From Candidatus Zixiibacteriota bacterium (GTDB lineage Bacteria > Zixibacteria > MSB-5A5 > DSPP01): a DNA stretch of 64,000 nucleotides. The notes beneath the pieces were generated by a model, which was given only the letters and a program-made list of their open reading frames with translations, ran no database searches and was not told the DNA's origin. Shown piece by piece: positions 33,088 to 41,064 of this stretch (position 1 is its first letter; each line of letters starts with the position of its first letter). The stretch is from assembly GCA_022614805.1 (NCBI GenBank), contig JAKEHY010000032.1:15814-79813 (forward strand), written 5' to 3'. Made by a program: the position numbers and the translations under genes.

Positions 33088-33125
33088 AATGGAGTGGAGA
33101 AGGGCCGACACGGAGGCCTGCCCCT
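33042..33125 (+). repeat. intergenic palindromic repeat overlapping the lgt 3' end
   Basis: CTCACCCCCAATCCCTCTCC, the 22-bp motif (33063-33084), then GAATGGAGTGGAGAAGGG, and a CCCCTAC element at about 33108-33120. It contributes the final codons and stop of lgt. Confidence 0.7.
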
Positions 33126-33143
33126 ACGGGAACGCCAATTTTT

Positions 33144-35252
33144 TCACGGGCTGCAGGGGAAGAACTGGCTTTGGAAAGTCGCGGCGACCAAAGTCACGAT
33201 GTCGGCCCCGCTAAGACCGCCGCTGCAGTTGATATCGGTAACGCACAGGTCGCAGTTCCCGATGCTCTGAAAAGTACAGGTCACCAGCGAAACGATGTCG
33301 GCGCCCGACAGGCCGCCGCTGCCGTTCAAATCCCCCTTGTAAACGATGACAGTAAAGCTGCAACTATCCTGGTTTCCGGAGCCGTCCGTCGCCACGCAGG
33401 TGACGCTGGTGGCGCCCAGCGGAAATTTGGAACCGGAGGGAGGGGTGCAGACCGAAGAAACGGCTGAACAACTGTCGGAGGCTGTGGGAGAAAAGTCCGC
33501 CACCACGCTGTCGCATTCGGAGGGGGAACGAAAAACGACGGTGTCGGCCGGGCAGGAGACGGCCGGGTTGACCGTATCGTTAAAGCAGGCATCGGAGGGG
33601 TCCGGAATTTTCCCCCACCAGGTGGCCCAGCGGTCAAAGCCCGATACCCGCGGGGCGGCGTATTCCTGAATGGTCCACATATCGACGTCATTGACCGGGT
33701 CCACCACCGTGTTGGTGTAATCCCCCCAGCGGTTGAAGCCGGAGTTGAAATCCTTGTCGTATTTAGCCTCCCCTGCTCTCAAGACCGTGTCGTTGCGCAG
33801 GATGTTGGGGGGGTCGGAGGAAGTTCGATAGGCATAATTGCCGCTGGCGAACTGGTTGGCGGAAAAGCGGGAGTAGCCAATCAACACGGCGTCGTTTTTG
33901 TTGACGGCAATCGAAGGAAAGGCGTAGAAGAGATTGCCGGTGGGGTCATCCATCCTGCCCCGCTGGGACACGACGCCGGCCGGGGTGATTTTCCACCACT
34001 GGACGGCGGAGCGGGTGCTGGGATTGGCCGGTCCGGCGCTGACCGGCAGGAAAACGGTGTGGGTGAACCACAGAGCGCCGTTGCGGTAAACGGTGTTCTG
34101 TGCGCGGGCGTCGTTGCATACTATTTTCCGGGTCGTTCCGAGCTGGGGAGCGAAGTCGGCAAAGCCGACGGAGGGGATGTCTTCCCAAAGGCTGGTAGTG
34201 GAAGGAAAGGCGACGCCGGGGGTGTACACCTCGGCGCCGACCGCCCCGGTGATGCGGGAGAGACGGAGATACCCCGCTTCAAAGTCGTCTCCAACCCAAT
34301 CTTCCAAAAGATACATCGTGGAGACGGTGGTGTCGTACGTCAAGGCTGGGGTGATGGCACCGCCGCCGGTGAGGTCCGAAAGCCGGGTGAAAAGGCCGGT
34401 GCCGCCGGCATAGAGGCTGTCCTTGTTGAAGGCGAAATTGTCGGAACGAATAAAGGTGTCCTGCCCGGCCACGGTGAACATATTCACGTTCACCACGATC
34501 CAGTTTTTGTTGAAGCCCATCGAGGGATAGTCGGCCCAGACCCGGTCGGTCGGGTCGGTGTCGATGCGATAGAGATTCCAAAGGCCGCTCGGGTCGGAGG
34601 ACTGGGAAACCCCCATTAAAACCGAAGAAGTGGAGGATTGAGGATTGGAAACGGCCGTGAACATCCAGCGGTTGGCATAGGGGTCATAGAGCACCTTCGG
34701 GTCAAAGACGATGGCGGCTCCGGTGCCGGACCAGAAAAAGTCCAAAGAGACGGTGCTGACATTGCTGCCGTTGCGGTTCTGGATGCGCACCTGCGTGTTC
34801 AGGGTTATCATCAAGTGATTGGGACCGGCGGCGCCATGCACATCGGGAGGGATGGCGGCGTTGTTATCCCCCAGCCCGAAAAAACTGGCGCTGGGAGCGG
34901 GGGTTCCATTGGAAGCGATGGCGGTCGGTAGCTGCGGCGGAGCCGTTCCGGTTTCCTGCCAGCGGCCGACCGCTTCGGGCGGGACGGGACCTTTGGCCGG
35001 AAGGGGCATAAAATCGGGCACGGTCTTCCCCGTTTCGACTGCCGGAGCCCCGACATCGGCGGCCTGCAACAAATCGGCAACGTTAACAACGACCCGGCGG
35101 TCGGCTTTTCCGGGGGTGCCCGTAACCGGCTGGCCCATCGCAATGGCGGGAGTTCCGGCCTTTTTGGGCGCCGCAAAGAGGGAAGGGTAAAAAAGAAAGG
35201 AAAACGCAAGACCAAGCATACCGGCCAGATAGGAAAATCTTTTGTTTTTCAT
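33144..35252 (-). CDS. large secreted protein with HYR domain and dockerin-type repeats
   Basis: 702 aa, signal peptide ending near SLFAA. Residues about 100-530 form a region with many SxG/W and Asn-rich turns of propeller type (WMFTAVSNPQ, WADYPSMGFNKNW, GYSRFSANQFASGNYAYR). A HYR-like domain covers about 545-635 (PAVSCPADTVVFRSPSECDSV, FPLGATSVTCVATDGSGNQDSC). The last 60 residues are two dockerin-like calcium loops, GDLNGSGGLSGADIVSLV and DINCSGGLSGADIVTLV. No cohesin is seen here. Secretion is clear; function unknown. Confidence 0.78.
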   Translation of the reverse strand: MKNKRFSYLAGMLGLAFSFLFYPSLFAAPKKAGTPAIAMGQPVTGTPGKADRRVVVNVADLLQAADVGAPAVETGKTVPDFMPLPAKGPVPPEAVGRWQETGTAPPQLPTAIASNGTPAPSASFFGLGDNNAAIPPDVHGAAGPNHLMITLNTQVRIQNRNGSNVSTVSLDFFWSGTGAAIVFDPKVLYDPYANRWMFTAVSNPQSSTSSVLMGVSQSSDPSGLWNLYRIDTDPTDRVWADYPSMGFNKNWIVVNVNMFTVAGQDTFIRSDNFAFNKDSLYAGGTGLFTRLSDLTGGGAITPALTYDTTVSTMYLLEDWVGDDFEAGYLRLSRITGAVGAEVYTPGVAFPSTTSLWEDIPSVGFADFAPQLGTTRKIVCNDARAQNTVYRNGALWFTHTVFLPVSAGPANPSTRSAVQWWKITPAGVVSQRGRMDDPTGNLFYAFPSIAVNKNDAVLIGYSRFSANQFASGNYAYRTSSDPPNILRNDTVLRAGEAKYDKDFNSGFNRWGDYTNTVVDPVNDVDMWTIQEYAAPRVSGFDRWATWWGKIPDPSDACFNDTVNPAVSCPADTVVFRSPSECDSVVADFSPTASDSCSAVSSVCTPPSGSKFPLGATSVTCVATDGSGNQDSCSFTVIVYKGDLNGSGGLSGADIVSLVTCTFQSIGNCDLCVTDINCSGGLSGADIVTLVAATFQSQFFPCSP

Positions 35253-35395
35253 TCGGTCATCCTCCAGATTGTGACATCCGCCTCTCGTTCAACGATTCAA
35301 ACCCTTTATTTCGAAAGATACATCTCGAAGCGAAGGCTTACAAGAGGTTTTTAGGGCAGCCTCACCTCCTTTCCGCAAGCCGAGAGGATGAAAGG

Positions 35396-35545
35396 CGCAT
35401 TCCTCGACTTGGCTTGGGACAAGTTGCAGTGCGCCCTTAAAAAAACACCCCCTCCGGCGCGAGGCACCTCGTCCCCCTTAAATACAGGGGGACAGAGAAA
35501 GGCAAGACAAAGTCAGGGCAAACCCATCGGTTGGCCCCTACTTAG
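35396..35545. repeat. composite intergenic repeat, with exact hairpin copy
   Basis: One copy of the 22-bp motif (35402-35423), then 'cacctcGTCCCCCTTAAATA..GGGGGAC' (35470-35492), the same hairpin as at 22452, and a GCCCCTACTTAG piece at the spoIID stop. It fills the gap between two minus-strand genes. Confidence 0.65.
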
Positions 35546-36813
35546 CGGGTGCCGAAGCGGCGGACCCGCTCCAGCCGGATGCCGGGATAGTAGTGCTCCA
35601 AGATTTCGTGGTAACTCTGCCCCGCGCGGGCCCGGCCGATGGCCCCGGTCTGACACATTCCCACCCCGTGGCCGGCCCCCCGGCCGGTAATGACGGCCGA
35701 GTCCAAGACCTCGCTTCGAGAGCGGAAGGTTTCCACCTCGAAAAGGGTGGAAGGCAAAATCGCCTGCGGGCTGGAGGAGGAGGGGCGACCCAAGGCCCAA
35801 CGGATGGAATCGGCCAGAAGCGGATAGCTTTCCCTCTCCGTTTTCACCGTCAAAATCCGCACCCGGCCGGAGCTGTTCCGCTCGGTGACGACCAAATCGG
35901 TAATCGGGGAGATTTTGCCCAGTTCCGGGCGGCCATGCTGCTTGAGGAAGGCGGTTATTTTTTCCGCCAGCCAGGGCTGGGACAAACCCTCGCGCCAGTA
36001 AAAGTTTTTCGACCAAAGGCAAAAGGTGTCGTCGTCGGCGGGCACCAGGTAAGCCTCCTGCGGCTTGTGGGGCCAGATGGAGGAAATGTAGTCCGTTTTG
36101 CCGCCGCAGGTGGAATGGTAGTAGGCGTTGATGAATTTGCCGTTGAAGGTGGCCGCTTCGCCGGCGGTTTCCTCCACCGCCTGGGAGCAAATCGGGTCTT
36201 CCGCCTCCACCCCGGTGTAAACCTGGTCGCGGGAGTCCGTTTCCATATCCCAGGGCTTGCCGGAGTACTGGCCGAGATGGGAGAGGGTATAGGTCCGGGC
36301 CGCCACCGCCTGCGCTTTCAAGACCTCAATTTCTTTGGCCGGGCGCCGGCCTATTTCGGGCGGGAGAACCCCCTTGATATAAGCCTCTAGGCCGAGCTTG
36401 TTGACCACGATGACGTTGGCGAAGGAATCCAAGGCGGCCCAGAATTCCCCCCGGTAGGATTTGCCGTCCAGCTGCAACAACCGGCCTTCTTTTTTGGGGC
36501 GCATAAGAACCCAGACCGCGTTGGAATCGAAATCCCGCTGCCCGTTTTCCTTCAACCGGAGGAACCGGCCGGCACGGACGAATTGAAAATAAGAGTCGGT
36601 TTCGAACCATTCTTCGGAGGAATCGGCCCGGTGGAGCTGAAAAACAAAGCCGCCGCTGCCTTTGATTTCGAAACGGTCGCCGGCGACCGGCAGACGGACT
36701 TTGACAAACTCCGCAATTTCCGGGGTAGGTTTCTCTTCCATGCGCGGCGGCTTGCCGCAGCCCGCCAGATAGAGAAAAATCGGAATCGATGCGAAAACAA
36801 GCTGTCTTTTCAT
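35542..36813 (-). CDS. SpoIID/LytB-type peptidoglycan lytic enzyme, lipoprotein
   Basis: 423 aa from ATG 36813 (it overlaps the anmK stop by ATGA). Lipobox LAGC (Cys19). SpoIID domain: 'LEAYIKGVLPPEIGRRPAKEIEVLKAQAVAARTYTL' (with the conserved Glu), 'DQVYTGVEAEDPICSQAVEETAGEAATFNGKFINAYYHSTCGGKT' and 'GRGAGHGVGMCQTGAIGRARAG'. SpoIID enzymes cut denuded peptidoglycan glycan strands by lytic transglycosylation, leaving anhydro ends. Being in one operon with nagZ and anmK, it probably generates the muropeptides they recycle. It is exported to the outer membrane here. Confidence 0.88.
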   Translation of the reverse strand: MKRQLVFASIPIFLYLAGCGKPPRMEEKPTPEIAEFVKVRLPVAGDRFEIKGSGGFVFQLHRADSSEEWFETDSYFQFVRAGRFLRLKENGQRDFDSNAVWVLMRPKKEGRLLQLDGKSYRGEFWAALDSFANVIVVNKLGLEAYIKGVLPPEIGRRPAKEIEVLKAQAVAARTYTLSHLGQYSGKPWDMETDSRDQVYTGVEAEDPICSQAVEETAGEAATFNGKFINAYYHSTCGGKTDYISSIWPHKPQEAYLVPADDDTFCLWSKNFYWREGLSQPWLAEKITAFLKQHGRPELGKISPITDLVVTERNSSGRVRILTVKTERESYPLLADSIRWALGRPSSSSPQAILPSTLFEVETFRSRSEVLDSAVITGRGAGHGVGMCQTGAIGRARAGQSYHEILEHYYPGIRLERVRRFGTR

Positions 36814-37970
36814 ATTTGCGAAATCTTTCCTAACACGCCCTTCCTGTTGGCGCCGGTAACCGCGGCCGAACCGACTCGTTTTCCCAAAAGACACCACCAG
36901 CCCAAAATGGCAAACCCGGCCGCTTCGAGACAGTCGGCCGGCCAGCCCAGCCGGCCGGCGGGGTAAAAGGAAACACCCGGAAGGTAATTTTGCAACTGTT
37001 TTAGAAAAAAAAGATTTTTGGCCCCTCCGCCCGCGATGCAGACTTCCTGCAATTTCTCCCCGGCGTTTTTGCGCAGCGCTTCGGCCACTCCCCAGGCGCT
37101 CAATGTTTCTACGGTTGCCAGCCGGTCTTTTTTTTTCATTTTCCGAAACCGTTTCAGAGTTCCCGCCAGCCATTCCGCCGGAAAATCCTCCTTGCCGGTC
37201 GATTTGGGAAAGGGGCGGGCGAAGAAGCTGTTTTTCTTTAGGGCTGCCAACAGTTCGGGCGACACCCTTCCCCGCATGGCTTTTTTACCGCCGGGGTCGC
37301 GGGAAAGTCCGTAAAATTTTTGGGCCAGATAATCAGCCAGACAATTGCCCGGGCCGGTATCGCCGGCCCAGAAGCTTTCTTTCCCCAAGAAGGTGAGGTT
37401 GGCGATGCCGCCGATGTTCAGAATGGCGCGCACTTTTTTGGGAGTTGCAAACAGGTATTGGTGGACAAAGGGCATCAAAGGGGCGCCGGAGCCGCCCAGG
37501 GCGACGTCCCCGGCCCGAAAATCGGAAACGACTATGGTGTTCAATTTTTTGGCCAAGACCTCCGCTTCCCCCGCCTGATGGCTTCCGCGCAGCCGTTTGC
37601 CCAGAAAAAGCTGAAATTCCGGAACGTGGCGGATGGTCTGGCCGTGGGAGGCGACGAAGTCCGGGCGGCGGGCTTTCGCCTTCCGCAAGAATTTTTCAAC
37701 CATATCGGCCCAAACTTCTCCCAAAAACCGGGAAAACAGGATGGTTTCTTCCGGAGAAATCTTTGGCGCTTGCTGAAAGTCCTGAATTTTTTTTCTCGTG
37801 CCAGGGGGATAGGAAAACGTTTTCGCCGCCACCAGCTTGGGCTTTCTTTTTTTCGAAAATTCCAAAAGGGCGAGATCGGCTCCGTCGGCCGAAGTGCCGG
37901 ACATAAGTCCAAGGCCGTAAACCGTGCGGCCGGATTTGATTTTCTTCAACAAATCAAAAAGAGGGCTCAT
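36810..37970 (-). CDS. anmK: anhydro-N-acetylmuramic acid kinase AnmK
   Basis: 386 aa. 'YGLGLMSGTSADGADLALLEF' at the N-terminus is the AnmK signature, with 'HGQTIRHVPEF', 'ILNIGGIANLTFLG', 'GDTGPGNCLADYLAQKF' (ASKHA nucleotide site) and 'IAGGGAKNLFFL'. It hydrolyses and phosphorylates the anhydro ring to give MurNAc-6-phosphate in the cytoplasm. It overlaps nagZ upstream and spoIID downstream by 4 bp each, a tight recycling operon. Confidence 0.94.
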   Translation of the reverse strand: MSPLFDLLKKIKSGRTVYGLGLMSGTSADGADLALLEFSKKRKPKLVAAKTFSYPPGTRKKIQDFQQAPKISPEETILFSRFLGEVWADMVEKFLRKAKARRPDFVASHGQTIRHVPEFQLFLGKRLRGSHQAGEAEVLAKKLNTIVVSDFRAGDVALGGSGAPLMPFVHQYLFATPKKVRAILNIGGIANLTFLGKESFWAGDTGPGNCLADYLAQKFYGLSRDPGGKKAMRGRVSPELLAALKKNSFFARPFPKSTGKEDFPAEWLAGTLKRFRKMKKKDRLATVETLSAWGVAEALRKNAGEKLQEVCIAGGGAKNLFFLKQLQNYLPGVSFYPAGRLGWPADCLEAAGFAILGWWCLLGKRVGSAAVTGANRKGVLGKISQI

Positions 37971-38935
37971 ACCCTTCTTTTGGCCCGCAGGGCCTTCAGC
38001 CTTCTTTGACTGACTTTCAACTGGCGGGCGAAATCGGCGTTTTTTTCCGCTTCCCGGGTTATTTTCTCCAACGCTTCTTCCTGATGTTTGAGGGAATGGC
38101 AGACGAGCGCCATATCGTTGCCGGCTGAAAGGGCCAAAACCGCCGCTTTCGGCACGCCCCAGCCCTCGACGATGGCCCCCATTTCCAAATCGTCGGACAA
38201 AACCGCTCCGTCAAAACTCAACACCACCCGCAAGAGGGAAAGGGCGGTCTTGGAGAAAACCACCGGTTCCTTCTCGTCCAAGGCCGGAACGACGATGTGG
38301 GTGGACATCACGCAATCGACGCCCGCTTCCACGGCCGCCCGGAAAGGAGGGAAAAAAACCACCTCCAGTTTCTCCTTTGAGGCACCCGACTGGGGCAAAT
38401 GCTGGTGGGGGTCTTTGGCGGAGTCTCCTAAGGCAACGAAATGCTTGGCGCAGGTTAGAACGCCCCCGGCGTGGAAGGCCTCGATGGCCGCTTTTGCCAT
38501 CTGGGAAACGAGAAACGGTTCATCGCCGAACGTGCGGGGTTTCAAGTACTCGTTGTGCGGGTCGGTGATTACGTCCACCACCGGGGCCAGGTTGACGTCC
38601 ACCCCGGCTTTGCCCAACGCCTCGGCCGTTCTGTGGCAGGCGGAGGAAAGGCCGGCGAAGTCCCGCTTTTCTCCGAACATCCGCATAGGGGGAAGGTCCG
38701 GAAACCCTTCTCGAAAGCGAACCACCGGCCCTCCTTCCTGGTCGACCATAATCAACGGCGGGTTGTCCGAGAAGGACTTGAGCTCGGCGCAAAGGGCTTT
38801 CAGTTGAGCCGGAGATTCGTAGTTACGGGAAAAGAGAATCACCCCGCCCGGCTTTTTCTCCCGGAGAAAACGGGCGAAATCGGGCGGAACGGAAAGCCCC
38901 TCAAAACCGCAGGTTAAAAAATCTCCGAAGGCCAT
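37967..38935 (-). CDS. nagZ: beta-N-acetylhexosaminidase NagZ (GH3)
   Basis: 322 aa, compact GH3 enzyme without a second domain. 'GVILFSRNYESPAQL', 'MVDQEGGPVVRF', 'LAPVVDV', 'KHFVALGDSAKDPH' (the catalytic His-containing loop KH-x(2)-G-x-D-x-x-x-D/H) and 'DGAVLSDDLEMGAIV' (Asp nucleophile) are present. It removes GlcNAc from 1,6-anhydro-muropeptides in the cytoplasm. No Shine-Dalgarno is evident; the ATG directly follows a terminator-type hairpin, which may act as an attenuator (see findings). Confidence 0.93.
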   Translation of the reverse strand: MAFGDFLTCGFEGLSVPPDFARFLREKKPGGVILFSRNYESPAQLKALCAELKSFSDNPPLIMVDQEGGPVVRFREGFPDLPPMRMFGEKRDFAGLSSACHRTAEALGKAGVDVNLAPVVDVITDPHNEYLKPRTFGDEPFLVSQMAKAAIEAFHAGGVLTCAKHFVALGDSAKDPHQHLPQSGASKEKLEVVFFPPFRAAVEAGVDCVMSTHIVVPALDEKEPVVFSKTALSLLRVVLSFDGAVLSDDLEMGAIVEGWGVPKAAVLALSAGNDMALVCHSLKHQEEALEKITREAEKNADFARQLKVSQRRLKALRAKRRV

Positions 38936-38936
38936 T

Positions 38937-38979
38937 AAAAAAGAAACCGTCTTCCCCCGAACCCGGAGAAAGACGGTTT
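38937..38979 (-). terminator. intrinsic terminator ahead of nagZ
   Basis: Stem AAACCGTCTT/AAGACGGTTT (38944-38953 with 38970-38979) with a 16-base loop, followed on the minus strand by a TTTCTTTTTT run (down to 38937) that ends two bases before the nagZ ATG. It ends the small barrel gene and may attenuate nagZ. Confidence 0.7.
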
Positions 38980-38994
38980 ACGTTTTTGCTTCCC

Positions 38995-39555
38995 CTACTT
39001 GCCGGAGGGTATGCTTAAAACCAGCCCGCCGGTAAAGCCGAAAAAATTGGCCGTTTCGCTGGCGCCGGTCCCCACGCCGAAAACGAAGTGAAGGCCACCT
39101 TCGGCAAAAAAGCCCAAGCTCTTAGTGGAGCGGTACAACCCCCCCACGCCGAAGTTGATTCCCACGTTCGACTCGTCGTTTCCCTGATAGAGTCCGCCCG
39201 CCACGCGGCCATAGGGATTTATTTTGGCGTCATCGTAAAGAAAACCGCGCGCGCCGCCACCAATCAGAAAGAAATCGGGTCCATCGACCCCCGAAACATC
39301 ACTGCCGAAGGAATGAAAACCCAAGTTGACCGAAAGGGCTCCCCGGGGATGGACAAAATACTCCAAATTGCTTCCCACCAAAAAACCCATGTCCGCGGCG
39401 TCGCCAAAATCGCCGGTGGGGAACACCAACCCCCCCATCGGGGTGACAACCAAGGTTTTGTCCAAAGTCCCGAAACCGGACGGCCTCGGCTTGGCAGAGG
39501 CGCTGACCGCCCACACCAGAAGCATTGCAAAAACCGTTAACGCAAATCTCCTCAT
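38995..39555 (-). CDS. outer-membrane beta-barrel protein, OmpA-N-like (short)
   Basis: 186 aa. Signal peptide ending in SASA. Barrel-like strands throughout: 'TLVVTPMGGLVFPTGDFGDAADMGFLVGSNLEYFVHPRGAL', ending with the C-terminal strand 'FFGFTGGLVLSIPSGK'. Its first half is clearly homologous to the barrel of the OmpA-like protein next door, but it lacks the peptidoglycan-binding domain. Likely a structural or adhesive porin-like barrel. A conserved promoter arrangement lies upstream of both genes. Confidence 0.72.
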   Translation of the reverse strand: MRRFALTVFAMLLVWAVSASAKPRPSGFGTLDKTLVVTPMGGLVFPTGDFGDAADMGFLVGSNLEYFVHPRGALSVNLGFHSFGSDVSGVDGPDFFLIGGGARGFLYDDAKINPYGRVAGGLYQGNDESNVGINFGVGGLYRSTKSLGFFAEGGLHFVFGVGTGASETANFFGFTGGLVLSIPSGK

Positions 39556-39667
39556 ATCTTCCTCCTCCTCGTTTAAGGTGTGGCAAAAATAAAGGTTAAT
39601 TTCAAAAAGGCAACCTTTTTTTTGGGATGGACTTTTTAGGCACAGAGGATTGGGATGGTTCGGTCTG

Positions 39668-39745
39668 CGACCCCACCCTCCGCCCCCTGCCTGTGGCAGG
39701 GGCCTAAATCCCTCCCCTCAAGGGGAGGGAAAAGAAGGGCACTTT
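39668..39745. repeat. intergenic palindromes
   Basis: 'CACCCTCCGCCCCCTGCCTGTGGCAGGGGCC' contains hairpin CCCCTGCC-TGT-GGCAGGGG; then 'CCCTCCCC-TCAA-GGGGAGGG'. Same family as the other CTCACCC/GGGGAGGG elements. Confidence 0.6.
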
Positions 39746-39828
39746 TGCGAAGTGTTACGCCGGTCTGGAACTGTGTACTTTGACACAAAAAAGCCGCGTG
39801 CTTCGGCCGAGAGAAAGAGAAAAGCCCA

Positions 39829-40833
39829 TCAGGGGGAGATGATTTTGAACTCCACCCGGCGGTTTTTGGCCCGAGAGGCGGCATCTGCGCCCAGATATAC
39901 CGGCCGCTTTTTGCCGTAGGAGAGGGTGGCCAGCCGGGAGGGGTCTGTGCCTGATTCGATTAAATATTTCTTCACGGCTTCGGCCCGTTTCCAGCCCAAG
40001 CCGATGTTGTACTCCTCCGTGCCGATTTCGTCGCAGTGGCCTTCAAGCTCGATTTTCAAACCGGGGCGGGCCTGCAGCACCTCCGCGTTTTTCCCGAGAG
40101 CGGCTTTGGCCTCCGAATCGAGGTCGTAGCGGTCAAATTCGAAGTATACGGGCGCCAATCCGGTTTCGGCCGCATCGGCCGCGCCTTGGGCCCCCGGTTC
40201 ATCCCGCCTTTCTTCCTTGACCACCGCCAGCGGCGGTTCTCCCGGTTTCCTTTCCACCGTTCGCGACTTATTTCCGGTGGGAAAGGTGAGAGCCAGACCC
40301 GCCGAAATCCCCAGAAAGTTGGCCGTGGAAGAGGCACCGGAGCCGTAGTCGAAGACGAAATGGGCGCTCCCTTCGGCGAAGAGGCCGACGTTTTGGGAAA
40401 TCCGGTACAAAACACCCGGGCCGCCGTTTGCTCCGGCCTTGGAGCCGCTGGCGGCCTGATACAGGCCGCCCGCGGCGCGCAAATAGGGGTTCAAGCGGGC
40501 GTCGTGAAACAAAAGCCCGCGCCCTCCCAACCCCAAAAAGTGAAAGCTTTCGCCGGGCACGGAGGGAGCGGGGGCAGCCGGGTCGGAAAAGGAGAGGTAG
40601 GAGTAGTTGAGCAAAAGTGACAGCCGGGGGGAGACGAAGTATTCCAGCCCGGAGCCGACCGTAAAGCCCAAATCGTTGGCGTCGTCAAAATCCCCGACGG
40701 GAAAAAGCAGTCCGGCCCCCGGGGTGAAAACCAAGGTCTGGTTCATATCCCCGAACCCGGACGGCGCCGGTTGGGGGAGCGCGGCGGCCGCCGACACGAG
40801 CAAGACCATTAAAAGCAACAAACCTATCTTCAT
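39829..40833 (-). CDS. ompA: OmpA-family outer membrane protein
   Basis: 334 aa from ATG 40833 (GGGGGAAAGGAAAA upstream). Signal peptide ends near AALPQ. N-terminal 8-strand-type barrel (about 28-200, 'LLFPVGDFDDANDLGFTVGSGLEYFV'). A short linker, then the OmpA C-terminal domain (about 225-334) with 'PVYFEFDRYDLDSEAKAALGKN', 'IELEGHCDEIGTEEYNIGLGWKRAEAVKKYL' and 'ATLSYGKKRPVYLG'. It ties the outer membrane to the wall. The barrel is paralogous to the gene downstream. Confidence 0.9.
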   Translation of the reverse strand: MKIGLLLLMVLLVSAAAALPQPAPSGFGDMNQTLVFTPGAGLLFPVGDFDDANDLGFTVGSGLEYFVSPRLSLLLNYSYLSFSDPAAPAPSVPGESFHFLGLGGRGLLFHDARLNPYLRAAGGLYQAASGSKAGANGGPGVLYRISQNVGLFAEGSAHFVFDYGSGASSTANFLGISAGLALTFPTGNKSRTVERKPGEPPLAVVKEERRDEPGAQGAADAAETGLAPVYFEFDRYDLDSEAKAALGKNAEVLQARPGLKIELEGHCDEIGTEEYNIGLGWKRAEAVKKYLIESGTDPSRLATLSYGKKRPVYLGADAASRAKNRRVEFKIISP

Positions 40834-40870
40834 AAATTTTCCTTTCCCCCTCGCTTTTGCTTGTACTAAA

Positions 40871-40898
40871 AGTATAAAGCCGAAATTCTGAAAAGCAA
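40871..40898 (-). promoter_or_regulatory. promoter of ompA-like gene
   Basis: Minus strand TTGCTT (40898-40893), 16-bp spacer, TATACT (40876-40871). A related arrangement (TTGCCT ... TTATTT) lies upstream of the paralogous barrel at 39555. Confidence 0.4.
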
Positions 40899-40977
40899 CT
40901 TTTTTCACAAGGGGAGGCTGTCAGTATGGTTTCCCGGAGGTTACGTCCGCAGAATGCGGGGGCCAACGGGTCGTGGG

Positions 40978-41045
40978 ACCTAACCCCCCAATCCCCTTCC
41001 CCTCGGCTTTGCTCGGGACAAGCCCGAAACGGGAAGGGGAGGAAA
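40978..41045 (+). repeat. intergenic palindromic repeat
   Basis: ACCTAACCCCCCAATCCCC, the 22-bp motif (41001-41022), then CCCGAAACGGG-AAGGGGAGG. It lies 20 bases beyond the EF-G stop. Confidence 0.65.
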
Positions 41046-41064
41046 AGAAGGAGCTTCTAAAGGT

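Noticed and set aside
36814-37173. upstream extension of the SpoIID gene within anmK
   Set aside because: It overlaps conserved anmK coding; the lipobox-bearing signal peptide starts at 36813.
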